Assembly (NCBI GenBank): GCA_017516445.1
Contig: JAFXCZ010000005.1
Span: 1 to 33,398 of the forward strand
DNA: 33,398 bases
Origin: Clostridia bacterium
GTDB lineage: Bacteria; Bacillota; Clostridia; Oscillospirales; Acutalibacteraceae
Direction: 5' to 3'
Under the pieces are notes generated by a model that was not told the origin of the DNA, made no database searches, and saw only the letters and a program-made list of their open reading frames with translations. How positions within the stretch are numbered: the stretch's first letter is position 1; the number at the start of each line of letters is the position of its first letter. Of the stretch, positions 6,159 to 13,405 are shown piece by piece. A program made the translations under genes and the position numbers.

Positions 6159-8534
6159 TCAGTTAGTTTTTTTAAACTTATAAGAAGACCATCCGGAATA
6201 ATACTTTTTACCGTTTATGGTCTTATAGGTGCGAACTCTTACATAGTAAGTTTTCTTGGCTTTCAAGTTCTTAAGAGTTGTAGAAGTTGTCTTATAGCTC
6301 TTAACAGTCTTTGTCTTTGTATATTTAGACTTAAAGCTCTTGCTGGTAGAATACTCAATCTGATAACCCGTAACTTGTGACGACTTTTTCTTAATGGTTA
6401 CTTTAAGGCTCTTTTTAGCGGCACTAAGCTTACTTACGCTTGTCTTTGGTGGATTAATCGTTAAGTATAAGGTCTTTGTTCCGCTATAATTACCTTTCAT
6501 GGTAACAATAACTTTATATTTTCCTACGTTCTTTCTTCCGGATGCATACTTCACTGTATAATGTGTGTTTTTCGTCAGTTTCGTTCCCTTTGCATTCTTT
6601 ACAGTTACGTAAGGTGTTTTTACCTTGCCATTGTATGTATACGTGGTGGTAGAAAGTTTAAAACTACACTTTGATGCACTAATTGGATTAATCTTAAAGC
6701 TTACCGTTTTTGTACCACTGTAGTTTCCTTTCAGGGTAACAGTCACTTTATATGTACCTGCATCCTTTCTGCCGGATGCATAGGTTACTGTGTAATCCGT
6801 GTCTTTTTTAAGCTCTGTTCCCTTGGAATCTTTTACTTTTACGGAAGGTGTTTTTACCTTGCCATCGTATGTATAGGACGTGCCGGAAAGTTCAACTGAT
6901 GAAACCTTACGAATTATAACAGTTGTTCTTGAAACTTCCTCTTTACAACTTTCACATTTCACAACTTCTTCATACTGTCCATCAGCGCTCATTGTAGCCT
7001 GTGTGAAATTCTCTATATCCTTTGATGTATCACTATGATTACATTTGATTTCAATCGGAATATAAAGATCGATTACTTTCCAATACTCGTTATAATAACC
7101 ATCTGCAATACCGGTCATTTCATGTCCATTAACAACGGTGGTTAATGACGTAGTATCAAAACTTGTTCCATCATGTTTAAAATCAAAGCCGTTATTAGCA
7201 CTTATTTCAAAATTGACGTAATAATAGAGATCGGGGTCAAGCAAATCTGTGTCCTCAGATTCGATTTGTTTAGCTGTTCCTCCCCTGTTCGGTTCGGTAT
7301 AAGACCGCAAATAAACATTCATGCAATATGCAACATCTTCTGTTCCGTTGCTTATGTTTTTGCCATCGAGTTGTCTGAGTTCTTTTGTCAGTTCATAGGC
7401 AGTAACTCCTACCACTGCTTTTTCTGTGGTGTAATTAATTAAAACTCTATCAATGATAGTCAATTGTTTAACCGTAATACTTGCAGTTGCCGATTTTGTT
7501 GGATCCTTAACTGAAGTTACCTCAATTGTAAGAACTTCTGCAGTTTCGTCTTTGCCCACTGCTAAAGTACATGTTTGATCATTGGGTGTAATCGTTGTGT
7601 TTGCACTGCTGTTTCCTGTAAGTTGCCATTCAACCTCGTGCGTGTCAGTTCCTATAACTGTTGCGGTAAACACTTTGCTGTCTCCTGCAAAAAGTGTTGT
7701 GCTCTGCGGGTCTACCTCCACGCTGTCTATTTCAAGCTTATCCAATACATTCAGCGTTACGGCATCATATTTCTCTGCATCTTTTTCGGAGCAGACTTTA
7801 ACCGTAATACTATCGGCTGTTTCATCAGCGGCTACCGTAAGTAAGCCCGAGCTACTAATAGTTGTACCGGCTTTTTGGGCGCCCTCCAAGCTCCATGTAA
7901 CTGCATCATATCCATCGCCATAAGATACGGTCTTGCTTTGGAATTGAATGGTATCGCCCTTTTCCACATTCACATCACTATTCGTAATTTCCACCGAATA
8001 CACTTTGCTTGAAGTGTCGATTTCAATCGGAATATAAAGCTTAATCAGTTTCCAATACTCGTTATAATAACCATCTGCAATGCCTGACATTTCCTCTCCA
8101 TTGATAAAGGTTGTCAAAGACGATGTATCAAATTCTGTTCCTGTATGCTTGAAATCAAATCCATTATTAGCTCTTATATGAAAACTAGCATAATAATAAA
8201 GATTTGGATCAAGAAAATCTATGTCTTCAGATTCAATTTGATTAGCTGTTCCTTTTCTTCCCTCTTCTGTATAAGACCACAAGTAAACATTCATGCAATA
8301 TCCAACATCTTCTGTTCCGTTGCTTATGTTCTTTCCATCAAGTTTTCTGAGTTCCTTTGTCAATTCATAAGCCTCTGCAGCGGGATGAGCATTTTCCGTG
8401 GTAAAGTCAATGCAAAGTTTATCGATGATTATAGGATCTGACCCTTCAGCAAACACCGTTAGCGGTGTAAATACCGACACTAAAAATGTTAGTGTTAACA
8501 CTAAACTAATGATTTTTTTCTTCAAAGCTTTCAC
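6159..8534 (-). CDS. Large secreted multi-domain protein (Ig-like and fibronectin III)
   Basis: A 791-residue exported protein. It has a signal peptide at 1-29 (ends VFA), then a ~140-residue module of unknown family (about 33-178), two Ig-like/BIG_2-type domains (about 180-355), and a second copy of the unknown module (about 356-495) nearly identical to the first. Two tandem ~75-residue beta repeats sharing YTY(D/N)GKVKTP and KGNYSGTKT lie at ~544-617 and 618-694. A fibronectin type III domain (~695-791) ends YYSGWSSYKFKKTN. No anchor is visible, though the very basic C-terminal third could bind the wall. The start is GTG, fixed by AGGAGG 7 nt upstream. The gene is divergent from the LuxR-type regulator, which may control it. 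It is likely an adhesin or matrix protein; no enzyme domain was recognised. Confidence 0.8.
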   Translation of the reverse strand: MKALKKKIISLVLTLTFLVSVFTPLTVFAEGSDPIIIDKLCIDFTTENAHPAAEAYELTKELRKLDGKNISNGTEDVGYCMNVYLWSYTEEGRKGTANQIESEDIDFLDPNLYYYASFHIRANNGFDFKHTGTEFDTSSLTTFINGEEMSGIADGYYNEYWKLIKLYIPIEIDTSSKVYSVEITNSDVNVEKGDTIQFQSKTVSYGDGYDAVTWSLEGAQKAGTTISSSGLLTVAADETADSITVKVCSEKDAEKYDAVTLNVLDKLEIDSVEVDPQSTTLFAGDSKVFTATVIGTDTHEVEWQLTGNSSANTTITPNDQTCTLAVGKDETAEVLTIEVTSVKDPTKSATASITVKQLTIIDRVLINYTTEKAVVGVTAYELTKELRQLDGKNISNGTEDVAYCMNVYLRSYTEPNRGGTAKQIESEDTDLLDPDLYYYVNFEISANNGFDFKHDGTSFDTTSLTTVVNGHEMTGIADGYYNEYWKVIDLYIPIEIKCNHSDTSKDIENFTQATMSADGQYEEVVKCESCKEEVSRTTVIIRKVSSVELSGTSYTYDGKVKTPSVKVKDSKGTELKKDTDYTVTYASGRKDAGTYKVTVTLKGNYSGTKTVSFKINPISASKCSFKLSTTTYTYNGKVKTPYVTVKNAKGTKLTKNTHYTVKYASGRKNVGKYKVIVTMKGNYSGTKTLYLTINPPKTSVSKLSAAKKSLKVTIKKKSSQVTGYQIEYSTSKSFKSKYTKTKTVKSYKTTSTTLKNLKAKKTYYVRVRTYKTINGKKYYSGWSSYKFKKTN

Positions 8535-8585
8535 TTTAAGACCTCCTTTTAAATTTTATGATTCAACGCGATAAAAACTAACGCC

Positions 8586-8614
8586 TTGTTTCATTTTGTA
8601 ATCTATGATATAAT
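8586..8614 (+). promoter_or_regulatory. Promoter of the luxR-xre pair
   Basis: TTGTTT (8586-8591) and a perfect TATAAT (8609-8614) with a 17-nt spacer, directed at the LuxR-type gene. It leaves a leader of about 115 nt before the ATG. Confidence 0.75.
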
Positions 8615-8639
8615 TATAATGGTTTCTATACCATTTGTC

Positions 8640-8724
8640 CCCATACTAAAAGTATGGGAAAAAGTGTTTTTTTAAAAAAGTATAGGAATTTTTGAGTTAG
8701 ACCGCCTATTAAAAAAACACGGTC
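8640..8724 (+). promoter_or_regulatory. Hairpin-bearing leader of the LuxR-type gene
   Basis: Within the leader, CCCATACT (8640-8647) pairs perfectly with AGTATGGG (8651-8658) around an AAA loop, with a run of seven T's at 8670-8676. Further on, GACCG (8700-8704) can pair with CGGTC (8720-8724), directly before the GGAGGA ribosome site. The second hairpin could influence translation start. No known riboswitch class was recognised. Confidence 0.4.
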
Positions 8725-8737
8725 GGAGGAGATCAGA

Positions 8738-9859
8738 ATGAAGAAGTTATTTGCAAGTACACCTATCTTGCTGTTTTTAATACTTTGTTTGTCGGGATGT
8801 AACGCTGTCGGAGCAAAAAGCGCAAGCCTAACAATCATCTACGGAGCTGCCGCCATGCTTTCTTTATTGCTTCTGATTGGTTGTTGCCGGTTGGTGCGAA
8901 AAAATAAGGTGTGGTTTGTTTTGCTGTTTTCATCGGTACTTGTGGTGAACATTGGATATGCCTTTTTGGCAATGTCCACAAGTCTCACGATGGCACTATG
9001 GGCAAACCGTGTGGCATATCTTGGCTCGGTATTTTTGCCTCTTGCAATGCTGATGATCATTCTGAATGTCACCAACACAAAGCATCCAAAATGGTTGCAC
9101 GGTGTTTTGGGAGCGTTATCTATTCTTGTGTTTCTCATTGCCGCAAGTCCCGGAATACTCACGATTTATTACAAAGAAGTTTCGTTTGCGATAGTAGACG
9201 GCGCATCCACACTTGAAAAAGTTTATGGACCGTTGCATCCGTTATATCTTGTTTATCTGCTTGGCTATTTTTTCGCTATGGTTGCAGTCATTATTCGTGC
9301 ACAGGTTAAGAAAACAATTGACACCATGGCTCACGCTGTTATTCTTGCAATTGCGGTATTTGTTAATATTGGAGTGTGGTTTATCGAGCAGATGACAAGC
9401 ATTGAATATGAAACGTTATCCATTTCATATATCATCAGCGAACTGTTTTTGCTTGGCATCCACCTTGTAATGAACGAGTACCAACGCATGAAAAAGATTA
9501 TCAAGCAGGTCGAATCGGTGCGGAGCTATTCCGATGCCGAATCTTCCACACCGGATGTGATGCTTGAAAAGCCGGTAGAGGATGAGGCTGCCTCCCCTGA
9601 GCGTATTGAAGTCTTTATGATGGGACTGAAAACGCTGACACCGACAGAACGGGAAATCTATGATGCATATATTGCCAGGGTTACCACCAAGGAGATTATG
9701 GCGAATATGAACATCAAGGAAACCACCTTGAAATATCACAACCGAAATCTTTACGGGAAGTTGGGAGTAGCATCCCGTAAGGAACTGCTTGAAATACATA
9801 AGCATATTAAATCCGTACAAGCCGCGTTCGAGGATGCAAACAATGTCACTGGCAAATAG
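8738..9859 (+). CDS. Membrane-bound LuxR-type regulator
   Basis: A 373-residue protein. The N-terminus has a hydrophobic segment ending in a lipobox-like LSGC at 18-21, then about seven more membrane helices to residue ~240, resembling the 7TM sensor region found on some histidine kinases. A short charged linker leads to a C-terminal LuxR/GerE helix-turn-helix (about 300-353) with LTPTEREIYDAY, the recognition-helix region KETTLKYHNRNLY and KLGVASRKELLE. There is no kinase or receiver domain, so it would be a one-component membrane regulator sensing directly through its helices. The start is supported by GGAGGA 7 nt upstream. It overlaps the next gene by 17 nt and is divergent from the secreted repeat proteins, which are plausible targets. 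Whether the LSGC cysteine is lipidated is doubtful, since it could be just the first membrane helix. Confidence 0.85.
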   Translation: MKKLFASTPILLFLILCLSGCNAVGAKSASLTIIYGAAAMLSLLLLIGCCRLVRKNKVWFVLLFSSVLVVNIGYAFLAMSTSLTMALWANRVAYLGSVFLPLAMLMIILNVTNTKHPKWLHGVLGALSILVFLIAASPGILTIYYKEVSFAIVDGASTLEKVYGPLHPLYLVYLLGYFFAMVAVIIRAQVKKTIDTMAHAVILAIAVFVNIGVWFIEQMTSIEYETLSISYIISELFLLGIHLVMNEYQRMKKIIKQVESVRSYSDAESSTPDVMLEKPVEDEAASPERIEVFMMGLKTLTPTEREIYDAYIARVTTKEIMANMNIKETTLKYHNRNLYGKLGVASRKELLEIHKHIKSVQAAFEDANNVTGK

Positions 9860-10058
9860 GTTAAATCAAATTATTGACGAACAGAAGATCTCCAAGCGTA
9901 AGTTTGCAAAACGGGTTGGGGTTTCCGAAAACTATGTATACACACTGAGCGGTGAGAGCAATAAAATCACCACGCTCTCACCAATGCTCGCAAAGGTAAT
10001 TGCAATGGAGTTCGGCTATGATGCCGAGTGGATATTGCATGGCGACAAAAAGGTATGA
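9843..10058 (+). CDS. Small XRE-type helix-turn-helix regulator
   Basis: A 71-residue single-domain DNA-binding protein: SKRKFAKRVGVSENYVYTLS is a clear XRE/Cro helix-turn-helix, followed by a phage-repressor-like tail EFGYDAEWILHGDKKV. I chose the ATG at 9843 because GAGG lies 9 nt before it. The longer in-frame starts at 9789 and 9834 lie inside the preceding gene and lack a ribosome site. The 17-nt overlap with the LuxR-type gene implies translational coupling, so the pair probably works as one regulatory unit. Confidence 0.8.
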   Translation: MSLANRLNQIIDEQKISKRKFAKRVGVSENYVYTLSGESNKITTLSPMLAKVIAMEFGYDAEWILHGDKKV

Positions 10059-10060
10059 CA

Positions 10061-10096
10061 AAAGCCGAATGAGTTTTAATGCTCATTCGGCTTTTT
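10061..10096 (+). terminator. Terminator after the luxR-xre pair
   Basis: Thirteen-base perfect arms (AAAGCCGAATGAG / its complement) around an 8-nt loop, ending in TTTTT. Confidence 0.9.
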
Positions 10097-10230
10097 CTGT
10101 GACAGTTTGAATATTTAGTTTTTGCTACTCAGATCAATGGATTTCTGACTCATATTTAGAATGTTATTCTGCTCCTTTCTAAAACCGCCCAAAAACCCGT
10201 TTTTGACACCAATGCGTCGGGTGGGGCAAA

Positions 10231-10368
10231 CCAGCGAAAACCCTAGTGTTTATGCGGGTTTGGGGCGGTTTGCCCTATTATAACGCATTACTCTATTCTA
10301 CGAACTATTCCAGTGGCTTTCATATACAAAATCTCCTTAAATTTCAAATCGTGATACTATTATTTGTG
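10231..10368 (-). repeat. SpoVT-leader repeat element, copy 3
   Basis: On the minus strand: AATAGTATCACGATTTGAAAT, AAGGAG, an 11-codon ORF, GTTATAATAGGGC, then CCCGCATAAACACTAGGGTTTT. GGGCAAACC before and GGTTTGCCC after the core form a perfect 9-bp outer stem, and AAACCC/GGGTTT an inner one, so the core lies in a hairpin loop. The flank at 10190-10210 includes TTTTTGACACC. No gene lies between the luxR-xre terminator and the promoter at 10394. Confidence 0.7.
10288..10323 (-). pseudogene. Truncated SpoVT/AbrB-type 5' end (11 codons), copy 3
   Basis: AAGGAG, then ATG and codons for MKATGIVRRIE, then TAA. It is the shortest of the three copies and uses the most different synonymous codons (GCC, ACT, ATA, AGA). 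Confidence 0.7.
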
Positions 10369-10393
10369 ATTGAAGGGAATTTATACTTTCAAC

Positions 10394-10422
10394 TTTACTT
10401 TTTAGAGCAACTATGGTATAAT
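10394..10422 (+). promoter_or_regulatory. Promoter of the small membrane peptide/FAD oxidoreductase unit
   Basis: TTTACT (10394-10399), a 17-nt spacer and a perfect TATAAT (10417-10422). It starts about 25 bp beyond the upstream edge of repeat copy 3 and points away from it. Confidence 0.75.
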
Positions 10423-10450
10423 TATCAAAAATTATTCGAGGAGCATAAAT

Positions 10451-10588
10451 ATGAATAAATTTTCTGCATTTTTGACTAATTTCTTTCTAACTGCATTTCG
10501 TCATATAAGCTCTATTGCAATTTCTATAGTTTTAATTATATTCGGTGCAATATGGTCTAATGTTTATTTTTACATACATCAAAAATAA
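10451..10588 (+). CDS. Small single-helix membrane protein
   Basis: A 45-codon ORF with a good ribosome site (GAGGAG, 7 nt) directly behind a strong promoter. The peptide has a short polar start (MNKFSAFLTNFF), a basic patch around FRH, one hydrophobic helix of about 20 residues (SSIAISIVLIIFGAIW) and a short YIHQK tail. It lies 40 nt before the FAD oxidoreductase and is probably co-transcribed with it. It may be a small membrane partner or a type I toxin-like peptide; no family was recognised. Confidence 0.55.
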   Translation: MNKFSAFLTNFFLTAFRHISSIAISIVLIIFGAIWSNVYFYIHQK

Positions 10589-10628
10589 TATAAACGAGTT
10601 TTAACATAAAAAGAGGAGAGATTATAAT

Positions 10629-11792
10629 ATGAAAAACTATGATATCGCGGTTTGCGGCGGTGGATTTGCGGGAATTTCGGCAGCTCTTGCCGCGGCGCGC
10701 GAAGGAAAAAAGGTTATACTTTTTGAAAAACAATATATTCTTGGCGGGCTGGGAACGGCGGGCCTCGTTACAATATATTTACCGCTTTGTGATGGTTTTG
10801 GGCATCAAGTTTCTTTCGGCATTGCCGAAGAGTTATTTAAGCTTTCTATTACTTACGGTGCGGAAGACCGCTACCCTGAAAACTGGCTTGATAATATTGG
10901 CACAAAAACAGAAGCAGACAAACGCTATGAGGTGCAATACAATGCACAGGTATTTGCCATTTTAGCGGAAAAATTGCTGTTAGAAAATGGTGTAGATATC
11001 CTTTACGGAAGTTATGTTGTTGATATTTCCACTGAAAACAACCGCATAACTAAGCTTTTTGTCGAGAATAAGTCAGGTAGAAACACCTTTTCTGTCGGTG
11101 CGGTTGTAGACGCTACCGGCGATTGCGACATTGCCCATTTTGCAGACGCACCTACTGCCCTGTTTGAGCAGGGGAATGCTCTTGCTGCATGGTATTATTA
11201 TACCAATCCGGACGGATATCATTTACAAATGGTCGGTGTGTTGGAAATCCCCGAAGAACGCAGTGGCAATAAAGAAAAGCTGCTTACCAACCGTCGTTTT
11301 ACCGGTATTGACGGTAAAGAGCTTTCCGAGCAGGTCTGCCTATCACATCAATCAACGCTGGAGCATTGGTTGAAAAAAAGAGAAACCGATAAAAATGCAG
11401 TTATTTCTACCATTGCAACCATTCCGCAAAATCGTATGACTAGAAAAATAGTCGGCGAATATGAGCTTTCGGACACTGAAATGCACACCTATTTTGAGGA
11501 CTCTATCGGAATGGTGGCCAACTGGAAAAAGCGTGGTCCTGTATATGAAGTGCCATTCAGAACACTTTATAATAAAGAAATTAAAAATTTAATCGTTGCA
11601 GGGCGTTGTACATCCGTAAATGAAGCCTTATGGGATGTAATGCGTGTTATTCCTTGTTGCGCTGTAACCGGTCAGGCAGCAGGCACTGCTGCGGCGATGA
11701 CAGATGATTTCTCGACTCTTGATGTTTCAAAACTGCAAGAAAAACTAAGAAATAACGGTGTAGTCATTCACGAAAAGGATATTCTCAAATAA
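10629..11792 (+). CDS. FAD-dependent oxidoreductase
   Basis: A 387-residue flavoprotein. The N-terminal Rossmann dinucleotide motif GGGFAGISAALAAAREGKKV (about 10-29) is followed by the FAD-contacting ATGDCD at ~165-170 and a C-terminal NLIVAGRCTSVNEALWDVMR segment, as in the FAD_oxidored (PF12831-like) family. Members often lie in carbohydrate or organic-acid degradation clusters, but the substrate is not predictable here. The ribosome site is AGAGGAGAG, about 8 nt before ATG. It follows the 45-residue membrane peptide and ends in a terminator almost the same as that of nanA. This suggests the two genes have a shared history or context. Confidence 0.85.
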   Translation: MKNYDIAVCGGGFAGISAALAAAREGKKVILFEKQYILGGLGTAGLVTIYLPLCDGFGHQVSFGIAEELFKLSITYGAEDRYPENWLDNIGTKTEADKRYEVQYNAQVFAILAEKLLLENGVDILYGSYVVDISTENNRITKLFVENKSGRNTFSVGAVVDATGDCDIAHFADAPTALFEQGNALAAWYYYTNPDGYHLQMVGVLEIPEERSGNKEKLLTNRRFTGIDGKELSEQVCLSHQSTLEHWLKKRETDKNAVISTIATIPQNRMTRKIVGEYELSDTEMHTYFEDSIGMVANWKKRGPVYEVPFRTLYNKEIKNLIVAGRCTSVNEALWDVMRVIPCCAVTGQAAGTAAAMTDDFSTLDVSKLQEKLRNNGVVIHEKDILK

Positions 11793-11804
11793 TTACCGTT
11801 TCAA

Positions 11805-11830
11805 AAAGCGAGGTGTAATCACCTCGCTTT
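11805..11830. terminator. Bidirectional terminator between FAD oxidoreductase and nitroreductase
   Basis: Arms AAAGCGAGGTG / CACCTCGCTTT, loop TAAT, with A and T runs on both sides, between convergent genes. Its arms match the nanA terminator. Confidence 0.85.
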
Positions 11831-11840
11831 TACTATACGT

Positions 11841-12362
11841 CTATTTAAAGCTATCATAAACCACAACCTCGTTTAGAGGACGGTTTTTATAATGCATCTC
11901 AAGCGGTTTAGCTTCTTTTGAAGGATAACCCATTACAAGAAGCGCTACCGGCTCAATTTCTTCAGGGATATTAAAAGTCGTGCGCATTGCCAAAGGGTCA
12001 AAATGCATTACCCAACAAGTGCCTACGCCCAAATTTTGTGCGGCAAGCATCATATAGGTTGTGACAATAACCGCGTCTACCTGTGAAGACAATGCCCCGT
12101 CATACACCCTTTGCCAGCTTTCATTTTTATTATGACACACAAGCATAGCGCAAGGCGCACCAAAATGACACTTGGTGCAATCGCGCAATTTTTTAATGGA
12201 ATCATCCGTATTAAGCACCAGAATTCTTTGCGGCTGATAATTACAACCTGTAGGAGCCTTATGCGCCGCCTCAAGTATTTTATCTACCACCTCTTGCGGT
12301 AGAGGCTCACCTTTAAAATTCCTGACAGAATATCTATCAACAATCAATTGCTCAAAATCCAT
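11841..12362 (-). CDS. Nitroreductase family protein
   Basis: A 173-residue FMN-dependent oxidoreductase of the nitroreductase fold. The N-terminal DRYSVRNF gives the Arg/Ser residues that usually hold the FMN phosphate. EAAHKAPTGCNYQP is the second flavin-binding stretch, and the Gly-rich LGVGTCWV and VMGYPSKEA complete the pattern. The length is typical for the short, single-domain branch. Substrates vary widely (quinones, nitro compounds, dehalogenation), so no specific reaction is claimed. It has several extra cysteines (DCTKCHFGAPC), which may be redox active. The preceding ribosome site is AAGGGGA. Confidence 0.85.
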   Translation of the reverse strand: MDFEQLIVDRYSVRNFKGEPLPQEVVDKILEAAHKAPTGCNYQPQRILVLNTDDSIKKLRDCTKCHFGAPCAMLVCHNKNESWQRVYDGALSSQVDAVIVTTYMMLAAQNLGVGTCWVMHFDPLAMRTTFNIPEEIEPVALLVMGYPSKEAKPLEMHYKNRPLNEVVVYDSFK

Positions 12363-12420
12363 AATATCCCCTTACTTTTTTATACACGAATCTCAAAATC
12401 AGACTTGCTATTGATATTAA

Positions 12421-12456
12421 AAAATCCTGATGGGAAAATTTTTCCATCAGGATTTT
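12421..12456 (-). terminator. Terminator of the rpsB-tsf operon
   Basis: Thirteen-base arms AAAATCCTGATGG / CCATCAGGATTTT with a 10-nt loop, followed leftwards by T's. It lies 13 nt after the tsf stop codon. Confidence 0.9.
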
Positions 12457-12469
12457 TACATAATATTAA

Positions 12470-13381
12470 TTATTTTGCCATTGCAGCAACTTCAGCAGCG
12501 AAATCATCTACACGCTTTTCAATGCCTTCGCCCTTTTCAAAGCGAACAAAGCTTGCAAGTTTAATTTCTGCGCCAAGCTCTTTAGCAACATTTTCGATAT
12601 ACTTACCAACAGTAACATCACCGTCGATAACGAACTGCTGCTCAACAAGGCAGTTTTCTTTGTAGTATTTGCCGATTTTACCTTCAACAATCTTACCAAG
12701 AACAGCGTCAGGCTTGTTAGCCATTTTGGGATCTTCCTTCATCTGAGCAATAAGGATTTCCTTTTCCTTATCGATAACAGAAGCGGGAACTGCTGCTCTG
12801 TCAAGATAGCTGGGGTTCATAGCTGCAATCTGCATTGCGATATTTTTACCTGCAGTAATAAGCTCAGCATTATCAGCTGCGATATCGGTATCAAAGTTAA
12901 CAAGAACACCGATTTTACCGCCTGCGTGAACGTAAGAAACTACCTTACCCTCAAAACGAGCAAAACGGCGAACTTTAATATTTTCGCGGATAGCAAGGAA
13001 CAATTCCTGAACCTTTGCTTCAACTGTAGCGCCGTCCTTTTCGCAAGCGAGAAGAGCGTCAACATCAGCAGGGTTCTGTTCAGCTACTATCTGAGCGATT
13101 TCTGCTGCAAGAGCCTTAAAGCCGTCACCGTTAGCAACGAAGTCAGTCTCACTGTTCATTTCTACAACTGCACCTACACCGTCAGCTGTGTAAACAGCTA
13201 CAGTACCCTCAGCAGCGATACGGCCAGCCTTCTTAGCTTGAGAAGCAAGACCTTTTTCACGCAAATAATCTACAGCTGCATCCATATTGCCATCGCATTC
13301 AACGAGGGCTTTTTTACAGTCCATCATACCGCAACCGGTTTTTTCTCTTAAAGCCTGAACGTCTTTAGCAGTAAAAGCCAT
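12470..13381 (-). CDS. tsf: Translation elongation factor Ts
   Basis: A 303-residue EF-Ts, the guanine-nucleotide exchange factor that recycles EF-Tu. The N-terminal signature KTGCGMMDCKKAL (about 14-26) and the core MNSETDFVA are both intact, and the two-lobed core domain is full length. I set the start at the ATG of MAFTAK, seven bases after GGAGGT; a TTG five codons upstream is inside that ribosome site. It lies 24 nt after rpsB, the usual arrangement, and shares its promoter. Confidence 0.97.
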   Translation of the reverse strand: MAFTAKDVQALREKTGCGMMDCKKALVECDGNMDAAVDYLREKGLASQAKKAGRIAAEGTVAVYTADGVGAVVEMNSETDFVANGDGFKALAAEIAQIVAEQNPADVDALLACEKDGATVEAKVQELFLAIRENIKVRRFARFEGKVVSYVHAGGKIGVLVNFDTDIAADNAELITAGKNIAMQIAAMNPSYLDRAAVPASVIDKEKEILIAQMKEDPKMANKPDAVLGKIVEGKIGKYYKENCLVEQQFVIDGDVTVGKYIENVAKELGAEIKLASFVRFEKGEGIEKRVDDFAAEVAAMAK

Positions 13382-13405
13382 TTTAGTTACCTCCAAAAGT
13401 AATAA

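Noticed and set aside
7173-8441. Several plus-strand ORFs of 89-113 residues inside the secreted protein gene
   Set aside because: They mirror each other because the gene is internally duplicated, and none has a ribosome site.
9789-9842. Longer start for the small XRE regulator
   Set aside because: The extra 18 residues lie wholly inside the LuxR-type gene and have no ribosome site; GAGG fits the ATG at 9843.
10246-10458. A 70-residue plus-strand ORF across repeat copy 3
   Set aside because: It has no ribosome site, crosses a promoter and lies antisense to the conserved truncated ORF, so it is a chance frame.
13382-13396. TTG start adding five residues to EF-Ts
   Set aside because: The extra codons are the ribosome site itself (TTGGAGGT); EF-Ts starts at the following ATG.
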